Positions 25,963 to 34,157 of a stretch of DNA of 64,000 bases are shown piece after piece. Every line of letters begins with the position of its first letter. Within the stretch, counting starts at the first letter, position 1. A model generated the notes under the pieces. The model ran no database searches, was not told where the DNA came from, and saw only the letters and a list, made by a program, of their open reading frames with translations. This DNA comes from Enterococcus_D sp050529585 (GTDB lineage Bacteria > Bacillota > Bacilli > Lactobacillales > Enterococcaceae), in contig NZ_CP172882.1 in assembly GCF_050529585.1 (NCBI RefSeq), positions 2,976,001-3,040,000 of the forward strand. The letters are read 5' to 3'. Both the position numbers and the translations under genes were made by a program.

Positions 25963-26394
25963 CGAAAATTTCTCCTTATTTAAAATTTAATACATCCATT
26001 TTATCATGAATTGATACTTTTTATGATGGTATATTTAAATAAAGCAAAGAACATAACAAGATATTCTTTAAAACATAAACACGAATAAATATTTAACCCC
26101 TAGAAATAACTTAGACGATTTAAATCAATGAATAAATGATGAATGGTTTGATTTACTAGCATAAATTGCCCCCAGGATTTTTAATTTAATTATTATCAAA
26201 TGTCTATAGTCAGAAAGATTGAATCAATAGCACACAATATTAGAGCACAAGTCCAACTTTTAAAAGCCTACTAAACAACTTATTTATTCGATAAAAATAA
26301 CATCCAGCTAATCAATATACTTAACTAGATATTACTTTTATTTTCAGTTATTTTATATCTCTACCAGTCCTAAATTTTATCGATACATCGTCGT
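25963..26394. other. Gap between R1 and the M2 methylase gene
   Basis: AT-rich and without a convincing gene. Contains the relic ISL3 end at 26302-26383. A promoter for R1 could lie near 25970-26040, but no clear hexamer pair was found. Confidence 0.4.
26302..26383 (+). mobile_element. Strongly decayed ISL3-family right end
   Basis: ATCCAG...CTAGAT hairpin (26302-26330), then CTTTTATTTTCAGTTATTTTA and TCTCTACCAGTCCTAAATTTTATCGA, which align with the better copies at 14971-15053 and 22170-22234 with several changes. Confidence 0.5.
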
Positions 26395-27903
26395 TTATAA
26401 AAAATTCTTTATCTTATTTGCAAAGACTCGTGCCATCATTGGCGGAACACTATTTCCTATTTGCTGATATGTTTTTGTATATGGACCCAAAAAAAAGTAA
26501 TCATCTGGATACGATTGAACTCGGGCAGCTTCTCTCGGTGTAAGTCCTCGAGCTTGAAAGGGATGAATATACATATTACAATCAAATTTCATATGTGCTG
26601 TAATTGTTTTACATGGTAAATCTGGCAATAATTTAAAATACTTATCTTTAAACACATGATTTCGACTTATGTAAGGCATAATATCAGCTATGCGTGGACT
26701 ATCAGATTTATCACCAGGAAACATTCTACCAAAAATTTCTATATCGCGATCATTATTATATCGAGCTTTATGGTTAAATATCAAATTTATCACTTTACCG
26801 TTATTAATAAGTGTTACGTATTCGTTCTCAACCTTTTTATTTTTTAATGATATTTTATAACCAGAAATATCGTTTTCAGAATCAGTTGAATTTTTGTCTC
26901 TTAACGCTTCTAGCTTTTGCAACGAACCAATAGCATCCATAAGTCCCTGTTCAATTGGACTATAGCTATCTCGTATCGATTGAATAATATCTTCTGCTGA
27001 CGTTTGGAATTTTTCTCTAATATCCTCACGAATTCCAATATAAATCAATCGTTCTCTATTTTGAGGAATACCAAAATGACGCGCGTTAAAAACATCAAAA
27101 GAAATATCATATCCTATCGGAACATTTTTATTAAAATCTTCAACAACTTGATGTGCAACACTCTTCATTCCTTTTACATTCTCCATGATAAAAAACTTAG
27201 GCAGCAAATTTTTCACACTTTCAACATAATACTTGTAGAGAATATTCCTAGGATCGTCAATGATTCGCTGCCGATTTGCCATTGAAAATCCTTGACATGG
27301 CGGACCTCCTGCGATCACATCTACATCTTCTGGAATATAGCTACGCACATTATGGGCAATATCTTCTATTCCTCCCATTGTAATTCTGTTTCCATCAATT
27401 TCCGGATGATTAAACAAATAGGTACGTAAAGCTGCTTTTTCAATATCATTTGCAAATACTACTCGAAAATTTTCTTGAGTTAATCCTAAACTTAAGCCAC
27501 CTGCTCCGCAAAATAAATCTACTAGCGTTGGTTTATCACTTTCATTTTCGATACTAACCCTCAAATCACGTGAAAGTTTATGGAATTTAGATATCTCAGG
27601 ATACTTCAACAAGTCTTCACGAATAACATCATTAATTGATATTAATAGTTTATCCATTAGAGAACTTCCTAAATATTTTTTTAACAAATCTAATTCTGTA
27701 GTTACATTGATAATTCCAAAATCTATCAGCATATTAATGGTACTCTGACTTCCATTCGAATCTTTAATATCGGAATTTTTTAATAATGTTACTGTAACAA
27801 TTAGATTTTCAACCATTTCTATAAACTCTTTTTTGGTTAAAAAGTTGCGGTCAAAAACATTGTTAGATAATTTGATAATAGCATTATCTGTTACTACTGT
27901 CAT
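26395..27903 (-). CDS. DNA (cytosine-5-) methyltransferase M2 of the LlaJI-like system
   Basis: A 502-residue m5C methyltransferase. Residues 1-135 are an extra N-terminal region. Then come motif I TLVDLFCGAGGLSLG, motif IV GGPPCQGFS with the catalytic cysteine, motif VI MENVKG, motif VIII QNRERLIYIG and motif X QQIGNSVPPMMA. It methylates one strand of an asymmetric target so that the host is protected; LlaJI recognises GACGC, but the target here cannot be read from the protein. AAGGAG precedes ATG 27903, and M1 stops just before. The longer N-terminus could help dimerisation or targeting. Confidence 0.9.
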   Translation of the reverse strand: MTVVTDNAIIKLSNNVFDRNFLTKKEFIEMVENLIVTVTLLKNSDIKDSNGSQSTINMLIDFGIINVTTELDLLKKYLGSSLMDKLLISINDVIREDLLKYPEISKFHKLSRDLRVSIENESDKPTLVDLFCGAGGLSLGLTQENFRVVFANDIEKAALRTYLFNHPEIDGNRITMGGIEDIAHNVRSYIPEDVDVIAGGPPCQGFSMANRQRIIDDPRNILYKYYVESVKNLLPKFFIMENVKGMKSVAHQVVEDFNKNVPIGYDISFDVFNARHFGIPQNRERLIYIGIREDIREKFQTSAEDIIQSIRDSYSPIEQGLMDAIGSLQKLEALRDKNSTDSENDISGYKISLKNKKVENEYVTLINNGKVINLIFNHKARYNNDRDIEIFGRMFPGDKSDSPRIADIMPYISRNHVFKDKYFKLLPDLPCKTITAHMKFDCNMYIHPFQARGLTPREAARVQSYPDDYFFLGPYTKTYQQIGNSVPPMMARVFANKIKNFL

Positions 27904-27904
27904 A

Positions 27905-28876
27905 TTAATCTCCTTGTCCTAAATATTCTACTATACTTTTAGCAATACAATCCGATACATTAACTGAAACAGCATTACCAAATTGCCGGTAGGACTGTGT
28001 ATCCGATACAACATATTTCCAATTATTAGGAAACCCTTGTAATTTACGACATTCATTTGGAGTTAATCTACGAACTGCAGAAATTGGTCTTTCATCTGTA
28101 TCAGAAAATTTTTTTCTATTAATAAAATCTTCAAAATAATTATCTTGATTTGCTCTATGCATTTTATGCATTGTAGCAGTCAAAGGTTTTGCAACTGATA
28201 AGTTAATCTCTGATTTTGATTTATAATTACCACTACCATTCGACATTATCGTAGGTAAGATTTTATAGGACAGAAAATACTTTTTATCTACATCCTTATC
28301 AAGTAAATCAAATGTTGTCACATCCAAGGGATAACCTTGAGGTAGCTTATAATTTAAAGTTGAGTCTCCAAATATTTCCTTTAAAAAACCAACCATAAAA
28401 ATTCTTCTGCGGTTTTGCGGCAAACCGAAATCAGCAGTATTTAAGATATCATAGTGCATTTGATAACCTAATCTATGTTCTAAAATTTCTAACATTTTTT
28501 TTAAAGTTTCTCCGTTATTATGGGTACGAAGGTTCCGAACATTTTCTAATACAATAATCTTTGGTTTATGTTTCGTCAATATTTGTTCTATTGTAAAGAA
28601 TAAAGTTCCACGCTCATCATCAAACCCCTTTTGTTTACCCATCATACTGAAAGGCTGACATGGAAATCCAGCTAACAAAACATCATGATCTGGAATTTCA
28701 TCTAAGTGTTCATTAATATCCCCATAAATAATGTTGTCATCAACATTCGCTCGATAAGTCTTTACAGCATCTTTATCAAAATCGTTAGCCCAAATAACAT
28801 CGAAACCATTACTAATAAATCCTAAATCCATTCCACCGATACCGGAAAAAAGACTAACAGTTTTTAGTTTCTCCAT
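27905..28876 (-). CDS. DNA (cytosine-5-) methyltransferase M1 of the LlaJI-like system
   Basis: A 323-residue m5C methyltransferase of normal length. Motif I VSLFSGIGGMDLGF, motif IV GFPCQPFSMMG with the catalytic cysteine, motif VI LENVRNL, motif VIII LPQNRRRIFMVGF and motif X QFGNAVSVNV are all present. Two m5C enzymes are expected for an asymmetric sequence, one per strand. I chose ATG 28876, seven bases after GAGGAG; the upstream in-frame starts are closer to or within that site. It overlaps the regulator gene by 23 bases and its stop touches the M2 start, so all three are coupled. Confidence 0.9.
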   Translation of the reverse strand: MEKLKTVSLFSGIGGMDLGFISNGFDVIWANDFDKDAVKTYRANVDDNIIYGDINEHLDEIPDHDVLLAGFPCQPFSMMGKQKGFDDERGTLFFTIEQILTKHKPKIIVLENVRNLRTHNNGETLKKMLEILEHRLGYQMHYDILNTADFGLPQNRRRIFMVGFLKEIFGDSTLNYKLPQGYPLDVTTFDLLDKDVDKKYFLSYKILPTIMSNGSGNYKSKSEINLSVAKPLTATMHKMHRANQDNYFEDFINRKKFSDTDERPISAVRRLTPNECRKLQGFPNNWKYVVSDTQSYRQFGNAVSVNVSDCIAKSIVEYLGQGD

Positions 28877-29087
28877 ATTCATTCTCCTCACCGATATACT
28901 CTACAACATCTTCTATATTACAATCCAATTTATCGCATAATCTACCTAGTATCTCCATACTTACTGGTTTATCTTTACTCAACCTAGCTAAAGTTGCTGA
29001 AGTGATACCGGTATGATCGCGCAAAGTTGTTTTGTTCATTTTACGTTCAAAAGCTAGTTTCCATAGTGGATCATAAGTAAATTTCAT
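28854..29087 (-). CDS. Small XRE controller of the restriction-modification system
   Basis: A 77-residue helix-turn-helix protein. The DNA-binding core is DHTGITSATLARLSKDKPVSMEILGRLCDKLDCN, typical of the small Cro/CI-like proteins that sit before methylase genes. It likely controls expression of the methylases by binding the palindrome 30 bases upstream. ATG 29087 follows GGAG at six bases; the ATG 12 bases earlier is part of that region. Such controllers delay the nuclease or limit the methylases after entry into a new host. Confidence 0.8.
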   Translation of the reverse strand: MKFTYDPLWKLAFERKMNKTTLRDHTGITSATLARLSKDKPVSMEILGRLCDKLDCNIEDVVEYIGEENEYGETKNC

Positions 29088-29116
29088 GACAGTCTCCATT
29101 TTCGCTTTTCTGAAAT

Positions 29117-29140
29117 AAAATTCTACAAAAGTAGAATTTT
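29117..29140. promoter_or_regulatory. Palindromic operator of the RM controller
   Basis: AAAATTCTAC-AAAA-GTAGAATTTT, a perfect inverted repeat with 10-bp arms, centred about 40 bases upstream of the controller start. Confidence 0.75.
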
Positions 29141-29524
29141 CAATAGTACTACAATACCATTATTTAAAGATTCCCTCAAGATATTTATACCGATATAGAG
29201 CACCACATTTCAAATCACTAAATTTATAATAGTTGCTCTTCTACTGGATCTAAATAATACAAGACAGAATGTTGCAAAAAAAATTTTTCATGAGTTAAAA
29301 AATAAACTTTTAAACCGACATATTAATATGGGATCTAATATTATTCCTTTAAAAGAATAGTAATCGATTTAGCAAGTTTTTAGGTGTGTCCCCTAACTGC
29401 TCTGGAACCTATAAAAACCTAATTCTCATAATAAATACTGAACCGTTTGAAAATATTTATATATATAAAATAAGCAACTTAGAGTGTATTATAATCTACA
29501 AAAATATAAACTCTCTCTATTATC
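29141..29524. other. Island end without a clear gene
   Basis: AT-rich. A plus-strand frame of 54 codons (29199-29360) reads protein-like (for example QNVAKKIFHELKNKLLN) but lacks a start and a ribosome site; it may be a gene relic. No integrase-like motif is seen. Confidence 0.35.
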
Positions 29525-29553
29525 AAAAAAGACACCCTCCAACGGAGAATGCC
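29525..29553 (-). terminator. Present terminator of rpsI
   Basis: On the minus strand GGCATTCTCC pairs with GGAGGGTGTC (with G-U pairs), loop GTT, followed by TTTTTT. It differs in sequence from the displaced copy at 16995-17030. Confidence 0.7.
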
Positions 29554-29565
29554 TTTCGAAATCTG

Positions 29566-29591
29566 TATAAAAAAGATTAACGTTTTGAGAA
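29566..29591. repeat. Attachment-site-like repeat at the rpsI 3' end
   Basis: Covers the last codons and stop of rpsI. Identical in 23 of 26 positions, same orientation, with 17042-17067. The 3' end of rpsI is a known integration site for integrative elements in streptococci and relatives. Confidence 0.75.
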
Positions 29592-29969
29592 TTGTGATGC
29601 TTTACGAGCTTTCTTAAGACCTGGTTTTTTACGTTCAACCATACGAGCGTCACGTGTAAGCAAGCCAGCACGTTTCAATGCTAAACGGAAATCAGGATCT
29701 ACTTGCAACAATGCACGTGCGATACCGTGACGGATTGCACCTGATTGTCCAGCATATCCCCCACCATTTACGTTTACAAAAACATCATAAGAACCTTTAG
29801 TTTCTGTAACGCCGAATGGTTGGTTGATAACTTCACGCAAGTCTGCGTGTGGAATGTATTCTTCAACATCTTTTTTGTTAACAGTAATTTTACCAGTACC
29901 TGGTACTAAACGTACGCGGGCTACTGCATTTTTACGACGGCCAGTGCCGATATATTGAGCTTGTGCCAA
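29577..29969 (-). CDS. rpsI: 30S ribosomal protein S9
   Basis: The complete S9 of 130 residues: it begins MAQAQYIGTGRRKNAVARVR, has VNGGGYAGQSGAIRHGIARAL in the middle and ends with ARKASQFSKR, the tail that reaches the P-site tRNA in the small subunit. It follows rplM by 16 bases in the usual L13-S9 operon. The final codons double as the integration site of the defence island, and the C-terminus stays intact. Its terminator (29525-29553) belongs to the island side. Confidence 0.98.
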   Translation of the reverse strand: MAQAQYIGTGRRKNAVARVRLVPGTGKITVNKKDVEEYIPHADLREVINQPFGVTETKGSYDVFVNVNGGGYAGQSGAIRHGIARALLQVDPDFRLALKRAGLLTRDARMVERKKPGLKKARKASQFSKR

Positions 29970-29985
29970 TGAAATTCCCTCCTAA

Positions 29986-30429
29986 TTAGATTAAGTTTGT
30001 GATATCCAATACTTCTGGTTGTTGTGCAGCATGTGGGTGTTCAGCGCCAGCATAAACATGAAGTTTCATTCCTTGTTTACGGCCTAAAGTGTTTTTAGGA
30101 AGCATGCCTTTAACAGAAGTTTCGATCAAACGACGAGAATTTTTAGCACGTAATTCACCAGCAGAGATTGATTTCAATCCTCCTGGGTAATTTGAGTGAC
30201 GGTAATAAATTTTATCGCTTGCTTTGTTACCTGTTAATTTAACTTGTTCTGCATTAATGACGATTACGAAATCGCCTGTATCCACATGAGGTGTGAATGT
30301 TGGTTTATTTTTACCACGTAGGATAGATGCTACGACTGCTGAAAGACGACCCATAGGTACATCTGTTGCATCTACTACGTACCATTTACGTTCTACTTCA
30401 CCTGGTTTGGCCATATATGTTGTACGCAC
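29986..30429 (-). CDS. rplM: 50S ribosomal protein L13
   Basis: L13 of 147 residues, starting at a GTG (30429) nine bases after GGAGG and reading MRTTYMAKPGEVERKWYVVD. Later RGKNKPTFTPHVDTGDFVIV and PKNTLGRKQGMKLHVYAG are typical. The longer frame to 30627 would read through the promoter, so it is rejected. The first gene of the rplM-rpsI operon. Confidence 0.97.
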   Translation of the reverse strand: MRTTYMAKPGEVERKWYVVDATDVPMGRLSAVVASILRGKNKPTFTPHVDTGDFVIVINAEQVKLTGNKASDKIYYRHSNYPGGLKSISAGELRAKNSRRLIETSVKGMLPKNTLGRKQGMKLHVYAGAEHPHAAQQPEVLDITNLI

Positions 30430-30516
30430 GATTTTTTTCCTCCAATTCAATTTCACGAATGTTTGACATACACTTGAGTTTCCGGGGCTCTTGTGGGGCA
30501 AACAATACCATATAAC

Positions 30517-30545
30517 ATAATACCCTCTCAAATGCCTAATGTCAA
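30517..30545 (-). promoter_or_regulatory. rplM-rpsI promoter
   Basis: TTGACA (30545-30540), 17-base spacer, TATTAT (30522-30517) on the minus strand. Close to the sigma-A consensus. Confidence 0.85.
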
Positions 30546-30710
30546 CGTATTTCCACGTGTTTTCAAAAATTTTCTTTTTCCATTTTCTATCTGAATCTTT
30601 TCCTTCACTCCTCTTTGCGGGAACCACCCATCAAAATGAATACTATTCTGAATATCATGTATATTTAATCTTTTATTTCTAAATGAATTTCTATGAACTA
30701 CCCACCATTC

Positions 30711-30758
30711 AATGCATAATTCATGTTTTTTACGATTATTTATGTATAAATATTTAAT
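30711..30758. promoter_or_regulatory. Two candidate ARG boxes (ArgR sites)
   Basis: TATGTATAAATATTTAAT (30741-30758) matches 14 of about 16 informative positions of the ArgR/AhrC consensus TNTGNATWWWWATNCANA minus the last letters. AATGCATAATTCATG (from 30711) matches the left half; the two sites are 30 bp apart, about three turns. Confidence 0.5.
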
Positions 30759-30765
30759 TTTATGC

Positions 30766-30794
30766 TTGATTTTCTATTTTTATTCTGTTAAGAT
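30766..30794 (+). promoter_or_regulatory. argG promoter
   Basis: TTGATT (30766-30771), 17-base spacer, TAAGAT (30789-30794), 45 bases before the start codon and just after the second ARG box. Confidence 0.7.
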
Positions 30795-30838
30795 AGCTTC
30801 AATCACTTGAATACAACCGAGAAAAGGAGTTCATAAAT

Positions 30839-32053
30839 ATGAAAGAAAAAGTAATTTTGGCTTATTCTGGAGGCTTAGATACCTCTGTGTCAATTAAATG
30901 GTTAACGGATCAAGGCTATGACGTGGTCGCATGCTGTTTGGATATTGGCGAAGGCCGTGATACAGAATCGATCAAGAACAAGGCTTTGTCCGTTGGTGCC
31001 GTTGAATCATATGCCATCGATGCCCGCGAAGAATTTGCGCAAGATTACGCGTTGATTGCCTTACAAGGCAATACTTTCTATGAAAACTCTTATCCGTTGG
31101 TCTCCGCGTTATCACGACCGTTGATCGCCAAGAAATTGGTAGAGTTGGCCTTGGCTACTGGCGCGACAACAGTTGCCCATGGTTGTACCGGCAAAGGCAA
31201 TGACCAAGTGCGTTTTGAAGTAGCGATCTCAGCTTTGGCACCACATTTGAAAGTCATCGCTCCTGTACGGGAATGGAAATGGTCCCGTGAGGAAGAGATT
31301 GCTTACGCTGCTGAAAAAGGTGTGCCGATTCCGGCGGATTTAGACAATCCTTATTCGATTGACCAAAACCTTTGGGGTCGTGCCTGCGAATGTGGCGTCT
31401 TGGAAGATCCTTGGGCGACACCGCCTAAAGGCGCTTATGCCATCACACAAGAATTGGAAGACACACCTGATGTGCCAACGATCGTTGAGATCACCTTTGA
31501 TCAAGGGGTACCAACAGCCATCGATGGTGAAACCTTGAATCTGGCTGAATTGATTTTGAAATTGAATCGGATGGCTGGCGAACATGGCATCGGGCGGATC
31601 GATCATATCGAAAACCGTTTGGTGGGGATCAAATCACGGGAAGTTTATGAGTGCCCTGGTGCGATCACCCTGATGACCGCCCACAAAGAACTGGAAGATT
31701 TGGTCTTTGTCCGCGAGTTGGCCCATTTCAAACCAATCATCGAACAACAATTGGCGCAAATCATCTATGATGGTTTATGGTTCAACCCTATCACGGATGC
31801 CTTGATTGCATTCTTGAAAAGTACCCAAGCTTACGTCAATGGTATTGTACGTTTGAGATTATTCAAAGGCAATGTGATCTGTGAAGGACGGAAATCTGAA
31901 AATAGTTTATATGATGAGAACTTAGCAACTTATACATCTGCGGATACCTTTGATCAACATGCAGCGATCGGCTTCATCAAATTATGGGGGCTGCCAAGCA
32001 AAGTGCATGCAGAGATCCAAGCCCAACAACAATTAACAGAAACATTGATTTAA
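30839..32053 (+). CDS. argG: Argininosuccinate synthase
   Basis: A 404-residue enzyme that joins citrulline and aspartate with ATP to form argininosuccinate. The ATP-binding PP-loop reads LAYSGGLDTSVSIKWL near the start. GCTGKGNDQVRFE (about residue 120) and the DRPL-like region SRPLIAKKLVELA are also typical of the family. ATG 30839 follows AAAAGGAG. The base composition is higher in GC than that of the island. It is followed by argH after a hairpin, the common arginine-biosynthesis pair, probably repressed by ArgR through the boxes upstream. Confidence 0.95.
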   Translation: MKEKVILAYSGGLDTSVSIKWLTDQGYDVVACCLDIGEGRDTESIKNKALSVGAVESYAIDAREEFAQDYALIALQGNTFYENSYPLVSALSRPLIAKKLVELALATGATTVAHGCTGKGNDQVRFEVAISALAPHLKVIAPVREWKWSREEEIAYAAEKGVPIPADLDNPYSIDQNLWGRACECGVLEDPWATPPKGAYAITQELEDTPDVPTIVEITFDQGVPTAIDGETLNLAELILKLNRMAGEHGIGRIDHIENRLVGIKSREVYECPGAITLMTAHKELEDLVFVRELAHFKPIIEQQLAQIIYDGLWFNPITDALIAFLKSTQAYVNGIVRLRLFKGNVICEGRKSENSLYDENLATYTSADTFDQHAAIGFIKLWGLPSKVHAEIQAQQQLTETLI

Positions 32054-32060
32054 AACCAAG

Positions 32061-32107
32061 ACGGCTGAAAAGACACGCAGGTGCCGCTTCAGCCGTAATC
32101 TTTTTTT
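32061..32107 (+). terminator. Internal terminator/attenuator between argG and argH
   Basis: ACGGCTGAA (32061-32069) pairs with TTCAGCCGT (32088-32096), then TTTTTTT after four bases. It should reduce argH expression relative to argG. Confidence 0.7.
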
Positions 32108-32122
32108 GAGGTGAGTGTGACA

Positions 32123-33502
32123 ATGGCAAAATTATGGGGTGGCCGTTTTGATGGCAAAAATGAAGCGTGGATCGACGCATTTGGTGCCTCGATCTCCTTT
32201 GACCAAAAATTAGCAAAACAGGATATCATGGGCAGTTTGGCTCACGTAAAAATGTTGGCCCATACTGGGATCATCAGCCAAGCCGATAGTGAAACGATCA
32301 TCGGCGGACTGACCACGATCCAAGAGAAATTGGCCGCTGGCGAATTGACCTTTACGGTAGAAAATGAAGATATCCATTTGAATATCGAAACCTTCTTACA
32401 CGAATTGATTGGGCCAACCGCGGGCAAGCTGCATACTGCCCGCAGTCGAAATGACCAAGTGGCGACAGACATGCATCTATATCTAAAGGAAGTGGTGGCA
32501 GAAGTCATCACATTGATTGAAGATCTCCGTAAAGTGCTGGTGGATCAAGCGGAAGCCAACATTTATACCGTCATGCCTGGTTATACCCATTTACAGCACG
32601 CCCAACCGATTTCTTTTGCCCATCACTTGCTGGCTTATTATAGTATGTTGACCCGCGATCAAGTCCGTTTCAGCGAAAGTTTGGATCGGATCGACATCAT
32701 GCCTTTAGGCAGTGCCGCATTAGCTGGGACGACTTTCCCTATTGATCGGACCTTTACGGCTGAAGCGCTAGGGTTTTCGCATATCTATAGCAATAGTCTG
32801 GATGCGGTCAGCGACCGTGACTTTATTGTCGAATTCTTGAGCAACGCCTCGATTTTGATGATGCATCTGTCTCGTTTTTGTGAAGAAATCATTCTTTGGT
32901 GCAGCCATGAATATCAATTTGTCACATTGACAGACACCTTTTCTACCGGCAGCTCGATCATGCCGCAAAAGAAAAACCCCGACATGGCGGAGTTGATCCG
33001 TGGAAAAACAGGACGTGTCTACGGGAACCTCTTTGGCCTGCTGACAGTGATGAAAGGTTTGCCTTTGGCGTACAACAAAGATTTCCAAGAAGACAAAGAA
33101 GGCATGTTTGACAGCGCTGAGACCATCACCAAGAGTCTACACATCATGACTGGGATGATCGCCACGATGACTGTCAATCAGGAACGGATGAAAGTATCGA
33201 CGGAGAAAGATTTTTCCAATGCCACCGAACTGGCAGATTATCTTGCAACGAAGGGGATTCCTTTCCGACAAGCCCATGAGATCGTAGGGAAATTGGTCAG
33301 TGATTGCCTCAGCAAAGGCATTTATTTGCAAGATATTCCTCTGGAGGAATACCAAGCCATCAACGATGTAATCGAAGCCGATATTTATGACAAGCTTGAT
33401 TCCTATGCAGCCGTCAAAAATCGCCATTCTTACGGAGGAACTGGATTTGATCAAGTGGCCCATCAAATCGAAGTGGCCAAAGAGGCATTGACCCATAAAT
33501 AA
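32123..33502 (+). CDS. argH: Argininosuccinate lyase
   Basis: A 459-residue lyase that splits argininosuccinate into arginine and fumarate. It starts MAKLWGGRFDGKNEAWIDAF; TARSRNDQVATDMHLYLK and the family signature GSSIMPQKKNPDMAELIRG (about residue 280) with the catalytic serine loop are intact. ATG 32123 is eight bases after GAGGTGA; the GTG at 32111 lies in that site. Last gene of the arginine pair, before a strong terminator. Confidence 0.96.
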   Translation: MAKLWGGRFDGKNEAWIDAFGASISFDQKLAKQDIMGSLAHVKMLAHTGIISQADSETIIGGLTTIQEKLAAGELTFTVENEDIHLNIETFLHELIGPTAGKLHTARSRNDQVATDMHLYLKEVVAEVITLIEDLRKVLVDQAEANIYTVMPGYTHLQHAQPISFAHHLLAYYSMLTRDQVRFSESLDRIDIMPLGSAALAGTTFPIDRTFTAEALGFSHIYSNSLDAVSDRDFIVEFLSNASILMMHLSRFCEEIILWCSHEYQFVTLTDTFSTGSSIMPQKKNPDMAELIRGKTGRVYGNLFGLLTVMKGLPLAYNKDFQEDKEGMFDSAETITKSLHIMTGMIATMTVNQERMKVSTEKDFSNATELADYLATKGIPFRQAHEIVGKLVSDCLSKGIYLQDIPLEEYQAINDVIEADIYDKLDSYAAVKNRHSYGGTGFDQVAHQIEVAKEALTHK

Positions 33503-33505
33503 AGA

Positions 33506-33542
33506 AAAACTGCGGAGATTTTTTCTCTCCGCAGTTTTTTTG
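33506..33542. terminator. Bidirectional terminator between argH and dps
   Basis: AACTGCGGAGA pairs with TCTCCGCAGTT with T-runs on both strands. The genes converge here. Confidence 0.88.
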
Positions 33543-33543
33543 A

Positions 33544-34032
33544 TTAATGACGTACCCGAGATTTTGCTGGGTCAATCAATGGTGCTTCGCCTAAGTGTGC
33601 TTGGATCATCCAAATCCGTTTTTCGATGGCCGTTTTGAAGCCGATAAAGATATCTTGTGTTGGGTCATCGCCTTCTTCGCCACTGACTTCGATTCCTTTT
33701 TGGTATAAGTCAGCCAAATAGCGGTAGCCTTCCACCAATGTCGCCAAGCGTTCTGGAATCGTGCGATCCCAATTGCCGACTTCATCATGGATTTGCGTAT
33801 TGTCAGCCATTTCTCGTAAAGTTGAATAAGGTGAACCATCTAATGTGATCAAACGTTCTGAGACCTCATCCAATTGATCATTTAAATCATCCATAAAATC
33901 ATCCATCATCGGATGTAAAGTCAAAAATCCTGGTCCACGCATGTACCAATGTGTTTGGTGAACGATCATTGCCATTTGGCTTAAATCAGCAACGAGTTGG
34001 TTCAAAACTTCTTTTGTTTGTTCAAATTTCAT
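33544..34032 (-). CDS. dps: Dps/Dpr family iron-storage protein
   Basis: A 162-residue ferritin-like protein. The inter-subunit ferroxidase ligands are visible in HQTHWYMRGPGFLTLHPMMDDF and DDLNDQLDEVSERLITL (His, His, Asp, Glu). It forms dodecamers that oxidise Fe(II) with hydrogen peroxide and store iron, protecting DNA from oxidative damage. Typical C-terminal WMIQAHLGEAP. It starts at ATG 34032 behind GGGAGG. No clear PerR box was seen. Length is normal for lactic acid bacteria. Confidence 0.92.
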   Translation of the reverse strand: MKFEQTKEVLNQLVADLSQMAMIVHQTHWYMRGPGFLTLHPMMDDFMDDLNDQLDEVSERLITLDGSPYSTLREMADNTQIHDEVGNWDRTIPERLATLVEGYRYLADLYQKGIEVSGEEGDDPTQDIFIGFKTAIEKRIWMIQAHLGEAPLIDPAKSRVRH

Positions 34033-34062
34033 AACGATTCCTCCCTTAATTTCTGTATTTTA

Positions 34063-34092
34063 AGCATAGTACGAAACTGTAAAAAAGTACAA
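34063..34092 (-). promoter_or_regulatory. Probable dps promoter
   Basis: TTGTAC (34092-34087) and TATGCT (34068-34063), 18-base spacer, on the minus strand. Confidence 0.5.
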
Positions 34093-34157
34093 TGAAATCC
34101 TCTACTTGAGAAAATTTCTCAACATTTTTACGTATTTCTTTATGAGGTGATTGATAT

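Larger units (their letters stand above)
30430..30838. other. Divergent control region of rplM-rpsI and argG-argH
   Basis: Holds the ribosomal promoter, a leader of about 80 bases before rplM (possibly an L13-type leader RNA with GC-rich GCCCCACAAGAGCCCCGG, not proven), two candidate ARG boxes and the argG promoter. Confidence 0.6.

Noticed and set aside
29199..29360. 54-codon protein-like plus-strand frame at the island end
   Set aside because: No start codon near its beginning and no recognisable domain; noted only as a possible relic.
30430..30627. 66-codon N-terminal extension of L13
   Set aside because: It would cross the rplM promoter; the GTG at 30429 has a good ribosome site and gives the normal protein.
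34034..34100. PerR box upstream of dps
   Set aside because: No acceptable match to TTATAATNATTATAA was found.
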